35,206 bases of DNA. Origin: JBGSKY01 sp041740995. GTDB taxonomy: Bacteria; Planctomycetota; Planctomycetia; Pirellulales; Pirellulaceae. Within the stretch, counting starts at the first letter, position 1; each line of letters starts with the position of its first letter. The notes under the pieces are model-generated. The model saw only the letters and a program-made list of their open reading frames with translations, had not been told where the DNA came from and ran no database searches. Positions 8,701 through 15,701 of this stretch are shown piece by piece. The position numbers were made by a program, and so were the translations under genes. The stretch covers positions 1-35,206 of the forward strand of contig JBGSKY010000279.1 of NCBI GenBank assembly GCA_041740995.1, written 5' to 3'.

Positions 8701-9347
8701 CCTTCTTCCCAGTAGGTCTGTTTTTCGTAATTCAATACGCCGTGAAAATTATCGAAATTATAAAACGAGTGCGGCGTTTGTATAAAGCCAAGCTTTTCGT
8801 CTTCGAAATATCCAAGTAGGCGAGTGATAAAGTCACGTCGCGAAACGTGATCAGCATCGAAGATGACAACGAATTCGCCGTCGGTAATCTCCATCGCATG
8901 ATTTAAATTTCCCGCCTTGGCATGGAGGTTGGTTGGGCGTTTGATGTATTTGGCACCTAATTCTCGCGCCAGTTCAGCGATCGCTGGACGATTTCCATCG
9001 TCGAGGACATAGGTCTTATGCGGATACTCCAAAGCGACCGCGGCTGAGATAGTGCCACGCAGAAGCTCCGCATCTTCGTTGTATGTCGGAATGTAGACGT
9101 CGACAGTGCGATTTTCCAAGGGTGGAACGGGTTCGGGTTCTACTATTTCCCAGATTTGCAAGAAATACAAGAACATCAAAAAACAACCGTACAGCTCCGC
9201 GACGAAAAGAGATATCGAAGCCACACAGGCATAAGCGCTTGATACATTTAAAGTAAAAATGACGCGATAGCTCATATAGATTATGGTGGCTATCACGGCA
9301 GCACATATCGACACACGTCGCACTGTAGGATTATTGTTTGCAAACAT
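5787..9347 (-). CDS. BcsA-like GT2 beta-glucan/cellulose synthase with PilZ domains and C-terminal TM-TPR extension
   Basis: 1186 residues. Residues 13-33 and 37-66 are membrane segments, followed by a processive family-2 glycosyltransferase with PTYNED (87-92), the UDP-binding Asp pair LDD (115-117), FDADH (163-167), SFCGS (234-238), TED (259-261) and QRLRW (297-301). The gating-loop motif KFVVTSK (420-426) and further TM helices (about 325-490) match BcsA. A PilZ-like domain follows, with RxxxR at R489-R493 and DLNEQG (530-535), where Asn replaces the usual Ser, so c-di-GMP control is plausible. A second degenerate PilZ-like stretch spans about 635-735. Unlike ordinary BcsA, the protein then has another TM helix (about 767-786) and some 390 residues of TPR-like helical repeats, predicted outside the cytoplasm. 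It lies 33 nt behind a GH5 gene, with no bcsB nearby. Polymer identity is uncertain. Confidence 0.9.
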   Translation of the reverse strand: MFANNNPTVRRVSICAAVIATIIYMSYRVIFTLNVSSAYACVASISLFVAELYGCFLMFLYFLQIWEIVEPEPVPPLENRTVDVYIPTYNEDAELLRGTISAAVALEYPHKTYVLDDGNRPAIAELARELGAKYIKRPTNLHAKAGNLNHAMEITDGEFVVIFDADHVSRRDFITRLLGYFEDEKLGFIQTPHSFYNFDNFHGVLNYEKQTYWEEGELFYNVIQPGKNYWNAVSFCGSAAMFRREALVDVGLVATETITEDMHTGLRMHAKGWRSLFVNERLVSGQAATDVTTFNTQRLRWGEGNLGIFAFDNPLTMPGLTIGQRLCYLGSMLSWTTGIQKLQLYIAPMLMLLTGVAPVAELSWTLGLITIFYMMSIWTAVTITSNGHGNLMGTELTHMASFWTQIQSCYRAVFKRRKTKFVVTSKRGRQTNSIRRFIAPQCLYIAGSALAIAWASTRYLIGLSNDLPGLLVGSLLLLIQCWFAWQVVRRALREKDEDSEAWRHPCAIHIEYSYRDEEGTTQFGHGVSCDLNEQGIGFHGFQNIPVTEELTVMISAMGLKTTTQVKLIHKTQSLNSNSRRDGNAASWRYGCKFVDPSTSTMAIVWRICSDYATARLYEKFEAKKGKIRPNSIEGALSGSSFGEVRVNLPLAISVEGKTTLKCVTEGLSATGCALLTKDDLKFDEVVQISLSSPLGEIRGEATLRKIQPVILGCTSLQFAELEFLKFQGESRSLLLSICHGSKDECLANVVTLRPPERKLPNLRPAMLTGTTSMVACVIAICFMLCWNRDDWLILSSKHSTVVSKQTHLRLSQLVNNVIDDPLSDESRIMKLREILYNLDDHANLKKLDTMIMQRDLNSFSAKLCRAQTLDSAKRFDDSRPIYENLLLQTQDASDANELQDLYLSAARNFANRNDAKNSVAMFRKLSPETIAKRSKIRREFAGMLTADCQTEEAIAIMNKIEEKTIDDRMFLAQVFAADKKFSDARLQCENILREYPNHFEAMHLEVDCAFAQEDFHAGQKTLLKLIAMDNNDDVAREKLAFSYLWTGDGQQAIDMLEQHLSISPERLDFQRAFIQSTLLVEKLSDSQRQTLLSLVEKKSINESDVEDSRLLVSSMAKFGMSDRLLPLLKENVQRDPDNMQLRLQLVDLLESMQEYELAEPHLRILMTKTSQPMQAPTGRLVSEAVK

Positions 9348-9380
9348 GGATGTATCTATGAAATCGCCGAGGTCGATAAA

Positions 9381-10496
9381 TTATTTGTAAGTTGAAAATT
9401 GGCGAAGGAGCTGTAACGAAAGACTGTCTTTGGAACTCGCATTAGAAGGCTCCAGTGAAAGTGAATAGTCATTCCACCACGGTCCAGCGGCCCATGCGGT
9501 TCCCGAAAGATTTGATCGCTGCATGGTTTGCAGCATCGCGTCAAGCAATCGATTCCAATCGGGGTCGTTGGCTGGAACACCAAACTCACCGACGAAACCA
9601 CGAACTCTATTTTTAGTGCACCAACTGACAAATGGTGCGAGTCGTTGTTCCGCTCGGTTCGCAATTTTTTGGTCGAGCCGAAACTCGTTTGCGAAACTGA
9701 GCCGGTATTTTCCACTCGCGTCGCTGTCGAGGTAGCAGTGTGCTTCGTAAGCAAAGTTTCCCGTTGGATCGGCGATCCAAGCGACTGAGCCGTTGGAAAT
9801 GGCGAACCGCTCCGCTGACGACCAATCGTCGCCGGCGATTAAAATCATTTTGTTAACGTCAACACTGCGAATAGCGGTCACGGCCTTTTGCGAAATTGAT
9901 TTCCAGTCAGAATTGCCCATGTCGTGCGGTTCGTTCATCAAACCGTATGCGGCGACAAAATTTTGGTCAGCGAAAGTTTTTGCTAGCCGCTGCCACAGGT
10001 CGGCGAGATGATCAGCCGTAACAGGTCGAATGCCTTCGATAACTTGATCGATGATCAATTCTTTTTTGCCGTTTCGAGTTGCTAGGCAATAGCGACCGTA
10101 GTTATGAAGATCGAGAATGGCGAGACAACCGTGGTTACCAATGGTATCGATTGTCTTTTGAAGTCGCAGCAATTCGCCTCGATCCAACGGACCGGCTAAA
10201 GTGGGTTGCAGACGTTCCCATCGAAACGGGACTCTCATCAGCCGTATACCGCGATTGGCAAGTTGCCCGATGGTCGCTTCATCGGGATAGATATAGTCGG
10301 TTTGAAAGACACCCGGGTTTGCGTTGCTAAACGTAGCTTTTTCGGTACCGAATTCAGCGCCTGCGATAGAAACGCCATATCCGTTCAAAACGTCATCTCC
10401 AGAGACACATGGGACTGGTGCGAGCAAAACGACAGCGAGCGTCCAAAACGTCATCCATCGGCAGCGATGCGACTCGCGTTTGTCGTTTGGAAGCAT
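9381..10496 (-). CDS. Secreted GH5 family glycoside hydrolase (endoglucanase-like)
   Basis: 371 residues with an N-terminal signal segment (MTFWTLAVVLLAPVPC from residue 15, probable cleavage near VSGDD), so exported. The fold and motifs are those of GH5 retaining cellulases: RVPFRWERLQP (88-98), LDLHNYGRY (128-136), the acid/base Glu in LMNEPH (E189), an AHCYLD strand (H253), the nucleophile Glu in GEFGVP (E304), and a Trp-rich barrel end (AWAAGPWWNDY). GH5 enzymes hydrolyse beta-1,4-glucans or mannans; exact specificity is not readable. It is the first gene of a two-gene transcription unit with the BcsA-like synthase. In cellulose operons a synthase-associated glucanase (BcsZ, usually GH8) trims or edits the product, and this GH5 may play that part. 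The start could be the ATG at 10496 or the internal ATG at 10454; the first gives a longer basic n-region. Confidence 0.9.
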   Translation of the reverse strand: MLPNDKRESHRCRWMTFWTLAVVLLAPVPCVSGDDVLNGYGVSIAGAEFGTEKATFSNANPGVFQTDYIYPDEATIGQLANRGIRLMRVPFRWERLQPTLAGPLDRGELLRLQKTIDTIGNHGCLAILDLHNYGRYCLATRNGKKELIIDQVIEGIRPVTADHLADLWQRLAKTFADQNFVAAYGLMNEPHDMGNSDWKSISQKAVTAIRSVDVNKMILIAGDDWSSAERFAISNGSVAWIADPTGNFAYEAHCYLDSDASGKYRLSFANEFRLDQKIANRAEQRLAPFVSWCTKNRVRGFVGEFGVPANDPDWNRLLDAMLQTMQRSNLSGTAWAAGPWWNDYSLSLEPSNASSKDSLSLQLLRQFSTYK

Positions 10497-10678
10497 AGAA
10501 TTTTCCGTTGGCGTAAGCTTTTACAGTTGAAGGAATTTCAATTGCGAAAGCTTAGGTCGCGATTGCGACACTCACGGAGAAAGCCAAGTTATTTGCCAAA
10601 ATAGCAAGACGAAAGAAGTCGTTCGGTTATCACGGTATCTGCCATTCAACAGCTCTCGAGGCTTTGAGGCTGAGTTGG

Positions 10679-10694
10679 AGCCAACTAGTTGGCT
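10679..10694. promoter_or_regulatory. Perfect 16-bp palindrome, candidate operator
   Basis: AGCCAACTAGTTGGCT is identical to its reverse complement. An adjacent GTTGG (10674-10678) makes an alternating GTTGG/CCAAC/GTTGG series. It lies 183 bp upstream of the GH5 start in the orientation of that gene, a reasonable distance for an operator bound by a dimeric regulator. A role in transcript folding is also possible. Function is inferred from symmetry and position only. Confidence 0.4.
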
Positions 10695-10800
10695 GTCCAG
10701 AATGACTGGCAGGATGCATTATTTTGGTTGCACGAAGCGGTCGCCGAATTTGCGTCGCGTGATTTCGCATTGAGCGATAATTAAGCTTGGCACCCCGTTC

Positions 10801-10831
10801 CGCGAAAGTACTGGCTCTGCATTCTTTCGCG
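10801..10831. terminator. Inverted repeat downstream of the 239-residue gene
   Basis: CGCGAAAG (10801-10808) and CTTTCGCG (10824-10831) form an 8-bp perfect stem with a 15-nt loop. The element starts about 33 nt after the minus-strand stop at 10864. No T-tract follows it in that direction, so it is a weak candidate for an intrinsic terminator and may instead stabilise the mRNA 3' end. Confidence 0.35.
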
Positions 10832-10863
10832 AAGCGAAGGCGTTTTTAATAGCGGGACGTTGC

Positions 10864-11583
10864 TTAATCGTCGATGCCAAGTCGCATCTGCAGCTTTTTG
10901 AATTCATGTGCGAAAGTGTCAGAACTGCTGTGTACGTGTTCGGCTTCCGTCAAGAATCGAATTTTCTCGTCTGGGTAGACATCGTTTTGAATTAAGATTC
11001 GCTCAAACGACTCTAATGGAGAACCGTAAGCAACAATTAGCTTGTGTTCGTCGAACTGAACTTCCTGCCGCTTTCTAGTGTTCATCACCGCAATGCCGGT
11101 GCATCCGTCGTTAAGAAGCAAGTCTTCAAAATCGAAAAGGATGCTTTTCAGCACTGGTGTATCGATATGTTCGCGAATCATATCTTGATGGTCGCCGTTG
11201 CCATCATGACTGGATTCAATGACCACATCCACCACGTCGCCCAACGGGTCAAGCATGTCCATCAAAAGGTCAAATAGTTGCTCACGGGTAGCGGCAGCCA
11301 TCACAACCGGAATACTGGAACGGGATTGGTCGTCGGAATAGTTTTCATGACGGAAGCCTTGCCGAGGGACGACCTTCAAGTCGAACGACGGGCGAATTGC
11401 ATCGGTCAAATCAAACGAGCCATAGCGAAACACCTCTAGGTGCGACTCTAAATCGTTTGAACTTAGACCAGCAAAACTTGAGCTTGTGGGCTTTGGAGCG
11501 GTCTCTTTTGCAGGAACCGAAGTCTGGGTTGGACGAGGCATTGAACTCATCAAATTAAATCTCGGGTTAATCGATTGAACCAA
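10864..11583 (-). CDS. Hypothetical acidic cytoplasmic protein
   Basis: 239 residues; I do not recognise the family. The first ~45 residues are Ser/Pro/Thr-rich and look disordered; the rest reads as a compact alpha/beta domain. It is acidic, with clusters such as ESSHDGNGDHQD and a charged helical C-terminus (HEFKKLQMRLGIDD). There is no signal peptide or membrane helix, so it is probably cytoplasmic. Alternating hydrophobic strands (DVVDVVIES, GCTGIAVMN, HKLIVAYG) suggest a sheet core of the kind seen in small regulatory or nucleotide-binding domains, but no motif supports a function. The ATG at 11583 is the first start; an internal ATG at 11550 (MSSMPRP) is possible. It stands alone on the minus strand between two spacers. 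Confidence 0.65.
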   Translation of the reverse strand: MVQSINPRFNLMSSMPRPTQTSVPAKETAPKPTSSSFAGLSSNDLESHLEVFRYGSFDLTDAIRPSFDLKVVPRQGFRHENYSDDQSRSSIPVVMAAATREQLFDLLMDMLDPLGDVVDVVIESSHDGNGDHQDMIREHIDTPVLKSILFDFEDLLLNDGCTGIAVMNTRKRQEVQFDEHKLIVAYGSPLESFERILIQNDVYPDEKIRFLTEAEHVHSSSDTFAHEFKKLQMRLGIDD

Positions 11584-11936
11584 ATTGCTCGTGCTTGCGC
11601 CAATTCACAGCACCCATCTGGTTCGTTTGGAACAACCAAAGTTAGGTTACGGCGATTGCCAAGCTTCGAGATTTCGCCAAAAAGTTTTGCAAATCTGAAT
11701 TTGATTGCCGACCACAAGGTGGTAAGCCTGGGCGAACTAGCGAACTTGGTTTGACTATCAAGTCGATATTCTCGAGAAAATCTCATGCTTAATTCAAGTT
11801 CTAGCGCGGCATCGGCCGATATCATTAAGGCGAGCGAGCTGGGAATTTCCGAAGCCTCATTGAAGCAATTTTGATGCTCCGAAAGTTCGGCATGCCGTTT
11901 GAGCTCCAGTGCGGAGAGTTTGATTAGGAGTTAGCT
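11584..11936. other. Spacer without a convincing gene
   Basis: This 353-bp stretch separates the divergent 239-residue gene and the small membrane protein gene. A 91-codon minus-strand frame (11550-11825) overlaps the start of the 239-residue gene by 34 bp. It reads as a basic, unremarkable sequence without a motif and cannot be supported. Divergent promoters are expected here, but none was identified with confidence. Confidence 0.5.
11926..11930 (+). promoter_or_regulatory. Shine-Dalgarno site of the 85-residue membrane protein
   Basis: AGGAG ends 6 nt before the ATG at 11937. Good ribosome-binding sites are not common in this window, so it supports the small gene as real and fixes its start. 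Confidence 0.7.
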
Positions 11937-12194
11937 ATGGCCCGAGGGTACGCCGCTTGTTTGGGTGCGATTGCATTACTTGTAAGCATTTTGCGGAATG
12001 TACTGGACGGACAAACATCGCCCGAAGCGATCAGTCAAACGTTGGTTTTGACAGTAGTTTTCGTAGCGATTGGATTCGTGGTTGGTGCCATTGCGGATGG
12101 TTTGATCAGGCAGTCGGTGGAAAGCAATTTCCGTCGAGCGGTTGCGAAAATGCGTTCGGCGACTGAGGAACCAGTAGCCCAAAAACGCGTTTGA
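11937..12194 (+). CDS. Small two-helix membrane protein
   Basis: 85 residues with two probable membrane helices: about 6-22 (AACLGAIALLVSILRNV) and about 36-55 (LVLTVVFVAIGFVVGAIADG). A short polar loop (DGQTSPEA) joins them and a basic amphipathic tail (RQSVESNFRRAVAKMRS) lies probably in the cytoplasm. The family is not recognised. An AGGAG ribosome-binding site precedes the ATG. It lies about 180 bp upstream of the FliA-type sigma factor gene on the same strand, separated by a strong hairpin. A link to motility or envelope stress is possible but rests only on that neighbour. Confidence 0.7.
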   Translation: MARGYAACLGAIALLVSILRNVLDGQTSPEAISQTLVLTVVFVAIGFVVGAIADGLIRQSVESNFRRAVAKMRSATEEPVAQKRV

Positions 12195-12215
12195 TCGACG
12201 AACTGAGATTGAGTT

Positions 12216-12242
12216 TCTGGAAAGTCAGGATGACTTTCTAGA
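12216..12242 (+). terminator. Strong hairpin between the small membrane gene and fliA
   Basis: TCTGGAAAGTCA (12216-12227), loop GGA, and TGACTTTCTAGA (12231-12242) form a 12-bp stem with one G-T wobble. It begins 21 nt after the stop of the 85-residue gene. No T-run follows, so it may act as a Rho-independent-like or partial terminator, an mRNA 3' stabiliser or a processing site between the two genes. Confidence 0.5.
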
Positions 12243-12364
12243 GCGAGAGGTAATACATATTTGTAATGATTGGCATGGACTGGCGAAAATTGTTTCGTTA
12301 CAGTCCCGCCGGTCGCCAGGAGCTAGAGTGTGGCCTTTCGGCTGCACCTTTGCCAGGGAAACAT

Positions 12365-12369
12365 GGAGG
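12365..12369 (+). promoter_or_regulatory. Shine-Dalgarno site deciding the sigma-factor start
   Basis: A consensus GGAGG lies 5 nt before the ATG at 12375. Two in-frame starts further upstream (12330 and 12363) have poorer sites and add residues outside the conserved family, so 12375 is preferred. The GGAGG overlaps the ATG at 12363. Confidence 0.75.
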
Positions 12370-12374
12370 TTTGG

Positions 12375-13160
12375 ATGGCAACGACGATCGCGTCAAAAGT
12401 TGATATTCAGGATGTTTGGGTTCGCTACAAAGCGGATCAGACCAACCAGACACTTCGCAACACCTTAATCGAAACATTTACGCATTTGGTCCGCTACAAC
12501 GCGGAGCGTTTGCGTTCAAGATTGCCAGATGGCGTCGACGTCGACGATCTGATCAGCGCCGGTGTATTCGGGTTGATGGATGCGATCGACGCGTATGATA
12601 TGACGCGCGGAGTCAAATTCGAAACTTATTGTGTGCCGCGAATTCGCGGCGCAATGCTCGACGAACTGCGGACTATGGACTGGGTCCCCCGATTGGTTCG
12701 CAGCAAGGCTAGTAAACTGTCCGAAGCGATCAAGACGTTGGAAAAACGTTACGGACGTTATCCGACGGATGGCGAGCTTTCCGAACACATGGAGCTGCCG
12801 CTGCCAGAACTTGAAAAGATGAAAAGCGAAGCGGCGGCTGTCGGTTTGGTATCGCTGAATAAGAAGTGGTACGAAACGGACAGCTACAAGGATGTTCGCG
12901 AAATCGATATTCTGGAAGACAAGAAGGGCGAAGATCCAACTCGCCGAATCCAGAAGGGCGATTTGATGCGTTTGGTCACTAAGGGCCTCAACCGCAACGA
13001 ACGATTGATTATAATCCTGTATTATTACGAAGAACTGACGATGAAAGAGATCGGGCAAACACTCGACCTCAGCGAAAGCCGCGTCAGCCAGATGCACACC
13101 AGCATCGTTCAACGTCTTCAGGAACAATTGGGTCGTCGCCGACCCGAATTTGGAAGTTAA
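12375..13160 (+). CDS. fliA: RNA polymerase sigma factor of the FliA/WhiG (sigma-28) type
   Basis: 261 residues. Region 2 reads DVDDLISAGVFGLMDAIDAYD followed by FETYCVPRIRGAMLDELRTMDWVPR, the hallmark of the FliA/WhiG class. Region 3 contains RYGRYPTDGELSEHM. Region 4 is a helix-turn-helix (LTMKEIGQTLDLSESRVSQMHTSIVQRLQ). Sigma-28 factors direct core RNA polymerase to late flagellar and chemotaxis promoters, or in some lineages to developmental genes. No flagellar gene, and no anti-sigma FlgM, is visible in the window, so the regulon cannot be inferred from context. An ATG only 2 nt after the stop begins an exported hypothetical protein, suggesting co-expression. The start is set by a GGAGG site. 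Confidence 0.92.
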   Translation: MATTIASKVDIQDVWVRYKADQTNQTLRNTLIETFTHLVRYNAERLRSRLPDGVDVDDLISAGVFGLMDAIDAYDMTRGVKFETYCVPRIRGAMLDELRTMDWVPRLVRSKASKLSEAIKTLEKRYGRYPTDGELSEHMELPLPELEKMKSEAAAVGLVSLNKKWYETDSYKDVREIDILEDKKGEDPTRRIQKGDLMRLVTKGLNRNERLIIILYYYEELTMKEIGQTLDLSESRVSQMHTSIVQRLQEQLGRRRPEFGS

Positions 13161-13162
13161 AA

Positions 13163-14173
13163 ATGCTCAACTCGTCGCCGAATCGTTTTCTTGGTACTCG
13201 AATCGGCAACGTAATGAGTTTCAAAAAAAGGTTGCTCGCGGCTTCATGCTGTTGGGCAACAATGGTCTGCTCCGTGAGTGTGTACGGCCAAGAACCGTCG
13301 GCGGCTCCCAACGAGGTCCTCGGGCCTAGCGCCGCTCCAACCTTACCGCCGGAACTACTTAATCTATTTGGCGTTCCGGAAGACTCGTCGCATCAGTGGA
13401 TCTCTGCTTGGCTAGCCAAAAATAAGGACTGGACAGTCGCGATCGACCGATTCACCGTGACATTGCACGGTTTCAACGTTGGTGGAACTGGGGAAGTCCA
13501 GATACCGCGGATGATGGCGGCAATCCAATCGATGGCCGCGACGCTGGACAATGAGTCGTGTGAATTGACGATTACTCCCGATCCGAAAATCTGGAAGCTG
13601 CGATGGAAGAACACCCAACCCATTGAAGATCGCAATCACGAAGTCGATATTAAGCTGGTCTTAAACGATCGCCCGATTGGCATTACACAGTCTTCGGCCA
13701 CTTATCAACAAGCGGATGGGACTATTGTCCTACGCGCTCAAAATGGCATTACATCAGGTGAGCTCTTGCGTTTCGAGCCGCAACCCTTCAAAAACACGAT
13801 CGGCTATTGGGCCAATCCAAAAGACACGGTCAGTTGGGAATTCCAGGTCAATCAACCGGGACAATTTGCAGTTGCGGTGCTTGCTGGATGCGGAGCGGGT
13901 CAAGGGGGTAGTGTGGTCGAATTGCGGGCTGGTATCGATGCCGACAATCACAATGAGACTGCTTCGTTGGAACCGTCTTCAAAATCAATGAAAATTGAAT
14001 TTGCAATGATTGAGACCGGGCATTTCCAAAACTTTCGCTGGCAGCCAATCGGTATGCTGACGATTGAAAAAGCCGATAAGTACAAACTTACATTGACGGC
14101 AAAAAGCTTGGCCAACAAAGCAATTGGCGACGTTCGAATGATCAGCTTAGTTCGGCAATCATCGCCGCAATAA
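13163..14173 (+). CDS. Exported hypothetical protein with carbohydrate-binding-like beta-sandwich
   Basis: 336 residues from an ATG 2 nt after the sigma-factor stop, with a GGAAG site before it. An internal ATG at 13214 would give a more compact signal peptide. The segment RLLAASCCWATMVCSVSVYGQ is a signal sequence with likely cleavage after VYG. A Pro/Ala-rich linker follows, then a first domain (about 75-215) of unrecognised family. The second half (about 215-330) has the pattern of a secreted beta-sandwich: NTIGYWANPKDTVSWEF, QPGQFAVAVLAGCGAGQGGSVVEL, and GHFQNFRWQPIGMLTIEKADKYKLTL. This resembles the carbohydrate-binding domain at the end of bacterial alpha-L-fucosidases and related planctomycete proteins. 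It is likely periplasmic or surface-located; no catalytic motif is seen. Confidence 0.75.
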   Translation: MLNSSPNRFLGTRIGNVMSFKKRLLAASCCWATMVCSVSVYGQEPSAAPNEVLGPSAAPTLPPELLNLFGVPEDSSHQWISAWLAKNKDWTVAIDRFTVTLHGFNVGGTGEVQIPRMMAAIQSMAATLDNESCELTITPDPKIWKLRWKNTQPIEDRNHEVDIKLVLNDRPIGITQSSATYQQADGTIVLRAQNGITSGELLRFEPQPFKNTIGYWANPKDTVSWEFQVNQPGQFAVAVLAGCGAGQGGSVVELRAGIDADNHNETASLEPSSKSMKIEFAMIETGHFQNFRWQPIGMLTIEKADKYKLTLTAKSLANKAIGDVRMISLVRQSSPQ

Positions 14174-14209
14174 GACTTGAATTATCCCGGACACAACCGG
14201 CGACGATTT

Positions 14210-14228
14210 CAGATTCGTGAAGAGTCTG
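14210..14228. terminator. Bidirectional terminator-like hairpin between convergent genes
   Basis: CAGATTC (14210-14216), loop GTGAA, and GAGTCTG (14222-14228) form a 7-bp stem with one T-G wobble. It sits between the plus-strand exported protein (stop at 14173) and the minus-strand isomerase (stop at 14230). An AT-rich ATTAATC follows on the plus strand. Position and shape suggest a shared terminator, though the stem is short. Confidence 0.45.
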
Positions 14229-14229
14229 A

Positions 14230-15567
14230 TTAATCTAATTGCTGGTGATTGCCAAATATGCGTTCAACATTTCCGCGAAGTAAATCGTAACCCAGGGCAA
14301 TCGCTCTTTCTTCGGTCCAACGTCGTTTGATCACAAAGTCTTCTGCCAAAACGTTTGCCAAAATTTGTCGATACATCGAGAACTTCGGCAAAATGAATTC
14401 TATCTTGTAAGCGTCGCTGTAATAACCGATTTGCTTCGTCTTCGGGACCGCTTCCAAACGATTCCGCAAATCGCGGTCAATAAAGGCTGGTGTGTTGCTG
14501 TACCACCAATGACCGTTCATCACCACATTTGGAAAAATCCAAGCGTAGTCTACTAACTCTTGATTGGTGACCGAAGCTAACACTGAGACCGGAAAAGTCA
14601 CGCTTGGGAAGCTGCGAAAAAGATTTGCATATTGGATCATCGACACTCGCGAGTCGTACAAGTCTTGCCCTTGAAATACTCCCGTCGGGTAGACCTTTCG
14701 GATGACACCAATCATTAGATCAAATGGCAACTTGTGCTCGCGGCACAATTCTGTGATTCTCCAAAATGTCCAATACGCAAGCAACCGAACATGAGCCGGG
14801 TCGCTGTCGCTGCCTTCAACCAGCACATGCTGGAGCGCCGCTGCCGCCGAAACCGCATCGACCTGGATTGGGGCGAAATCTGGAGGTAGCGAGATTGCAC
14901 ATGCCTTGGCGTTGTTGGCACAAAAATGCGCGAAGAGAAATTGAAGTGCTTCGTCAAATTTTTCAAGTGTGTTGACTGTTATGTTTGACGCCGCTTCCAA
15001 ACGTTGCCTGACCGCTGGTTGCGATAAATTGAAAACTAAATCGTCAGTTCGCAAGCAGGGAATGTATCGATGCGTGTCAAAACCGGCGAGCGGATCATCG
15101 AAATCGTTGGTCAGAAAAATACTCTCAACGGCCGATCGTTGCAGAACTTCATCAGTCCAGCTTTCGCGAAGCCCACATTGCACGACTCGATCGTACAGAC
15201 CCTCCCAATTGCTTTGATCGATACAATCAGAGGGCCAGTCGTAGAGTTCCTGAGCCAGATGTAACATCCAAGTCCATTGTACTGTGTTGTCGATAGCTCC
15301 CAGGTTTTCGATTAGCCGACCAACTTTTGTTTTCGCGTCGATGTTTGGATCTTCGATTGACTCGCGGGGCATGCCAGCCGAATGAGCCAATTCCGTGTAA
15401 TAATGGTATCCCAGCAAATCGACCAAATTGGAACTACTAGGTGAGTGCGGATTGATATGCGAATGTGGATCGATCAGCGTTATCTTGCTCAATTCATCGC
15501 GAATTGAACGTTGTAGTGAGTCAAGCTGAGGCAATTCATATTCGGTCGTACTCATGGCGGTCATCAT
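14230..15567 (-). CDS. Glucuronate isomerase-family (UxaC-like) protein
   Basis: 445 residues, near the family's usual 460-470. UxaC isomerises D-glucuronate or D-galacturonate to the ketose and belongs to the amidohydrolase superfamily. The N-terminal metal motif appears as LIDPHSHINPHSP (H35, H37). C-terminal blocks include NVVMNGHWWYSNTPAFID and KQIGYYSDAYKIEF, where the known enzyme has its substrate Trp/Tyr/Asp residues. Much of the middle is divergent from proteobacterial UxaC, so the exact substrate is open; planctomycetes carry several distant paralogues annotated only as amidohydrolase. No signal peptide, so cytoplasmic. Three in-frame ATGs crowd the start (15567, 15564, 15555), and none has a good ribosome site. 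It is divergent from the protease gene and stands alone, with no uronate operon around it. Confidence 0.8.
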   Translation of the reverse strand: MMTAMSTTEYELPQLDSLQRSIRDELSKITLIDPHSHINPHSPSSSNLVDLLGYHYYTELAHSAGMPRESIEDPNIDAKTKVGRLIENLGAIDNTVQWTWMLHLAQELYDWPSDCIDQSNWEGLYDRVVQCGLRESWTDEVLQRSAVESIFLTNDFDDPLAGFDTHRYIPCLRTDDLVFNLSQPAVRQRLEAASNITVNTLEKFDEALQFLFAHFCANNAKACAISLPPDFAPIQVDAVSAAAALQHVLVEGSDSDPAHVRLLAYWTFWRITELCREHKLPFDLMIGVIRKVYPTGVFQGQDLYDSRVSMIQYANLFRSFPSVTFPVSVLASVTNQELVDYAWIFPNVVMNGHWWYSNTPAFIDRDLRNRLEAVPKTKQIGYYSDAYKIEFILPKFSMYRQILANVLAEDFVIKRRWTEERAIALGYDLLRGNVERIFGNHQQLD

Positions 15568-15701
15568 GCATCGGGGGAAGAGGGAAGATTTGATTGAGAA
15601 ATCGTTTGCTTCTCGTCTGGTCTACGGCCTACAATTGTAACATCGACGACAGCTTCGCAAAATTGCATTGGGAGCGACTTGGTTTTTTAGGGAAACGCTT
15701 C

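Larger units (their letters stand above)
10497..10863. other. Spacer with palindromes upstream of the GH5-synthase operon
   Basis: This 367-bp stretch lies between the end of the unknown 239-residue gene and the start of the GH5 gene, both on the minus strand. No convincing gene was found; the short frames inside lack protein-like composition. It holds a perfect 16-bp palindrome (10679-10694) and an 8-bp inverted repeat (10801-10831), listed separately. It probably contains the 3' end of the upstream transcript and the promoter of the GH5-synthase operon. No clear -35/-10 pair was picked out by eye. Confidence 0.6.

Noticed and set aside
11550..11825. 91-codon minus-strand frame
   Set aside because: It overlaps the start of the 239-residue gene and shows no motif or ribosome site.
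12271..12285. Sigma-54-like promoter TGGCATGGACTGGC before the sigma-factor gene
   Set aside because: The GG and GC elements are one base too close and the TTGC half is poor.
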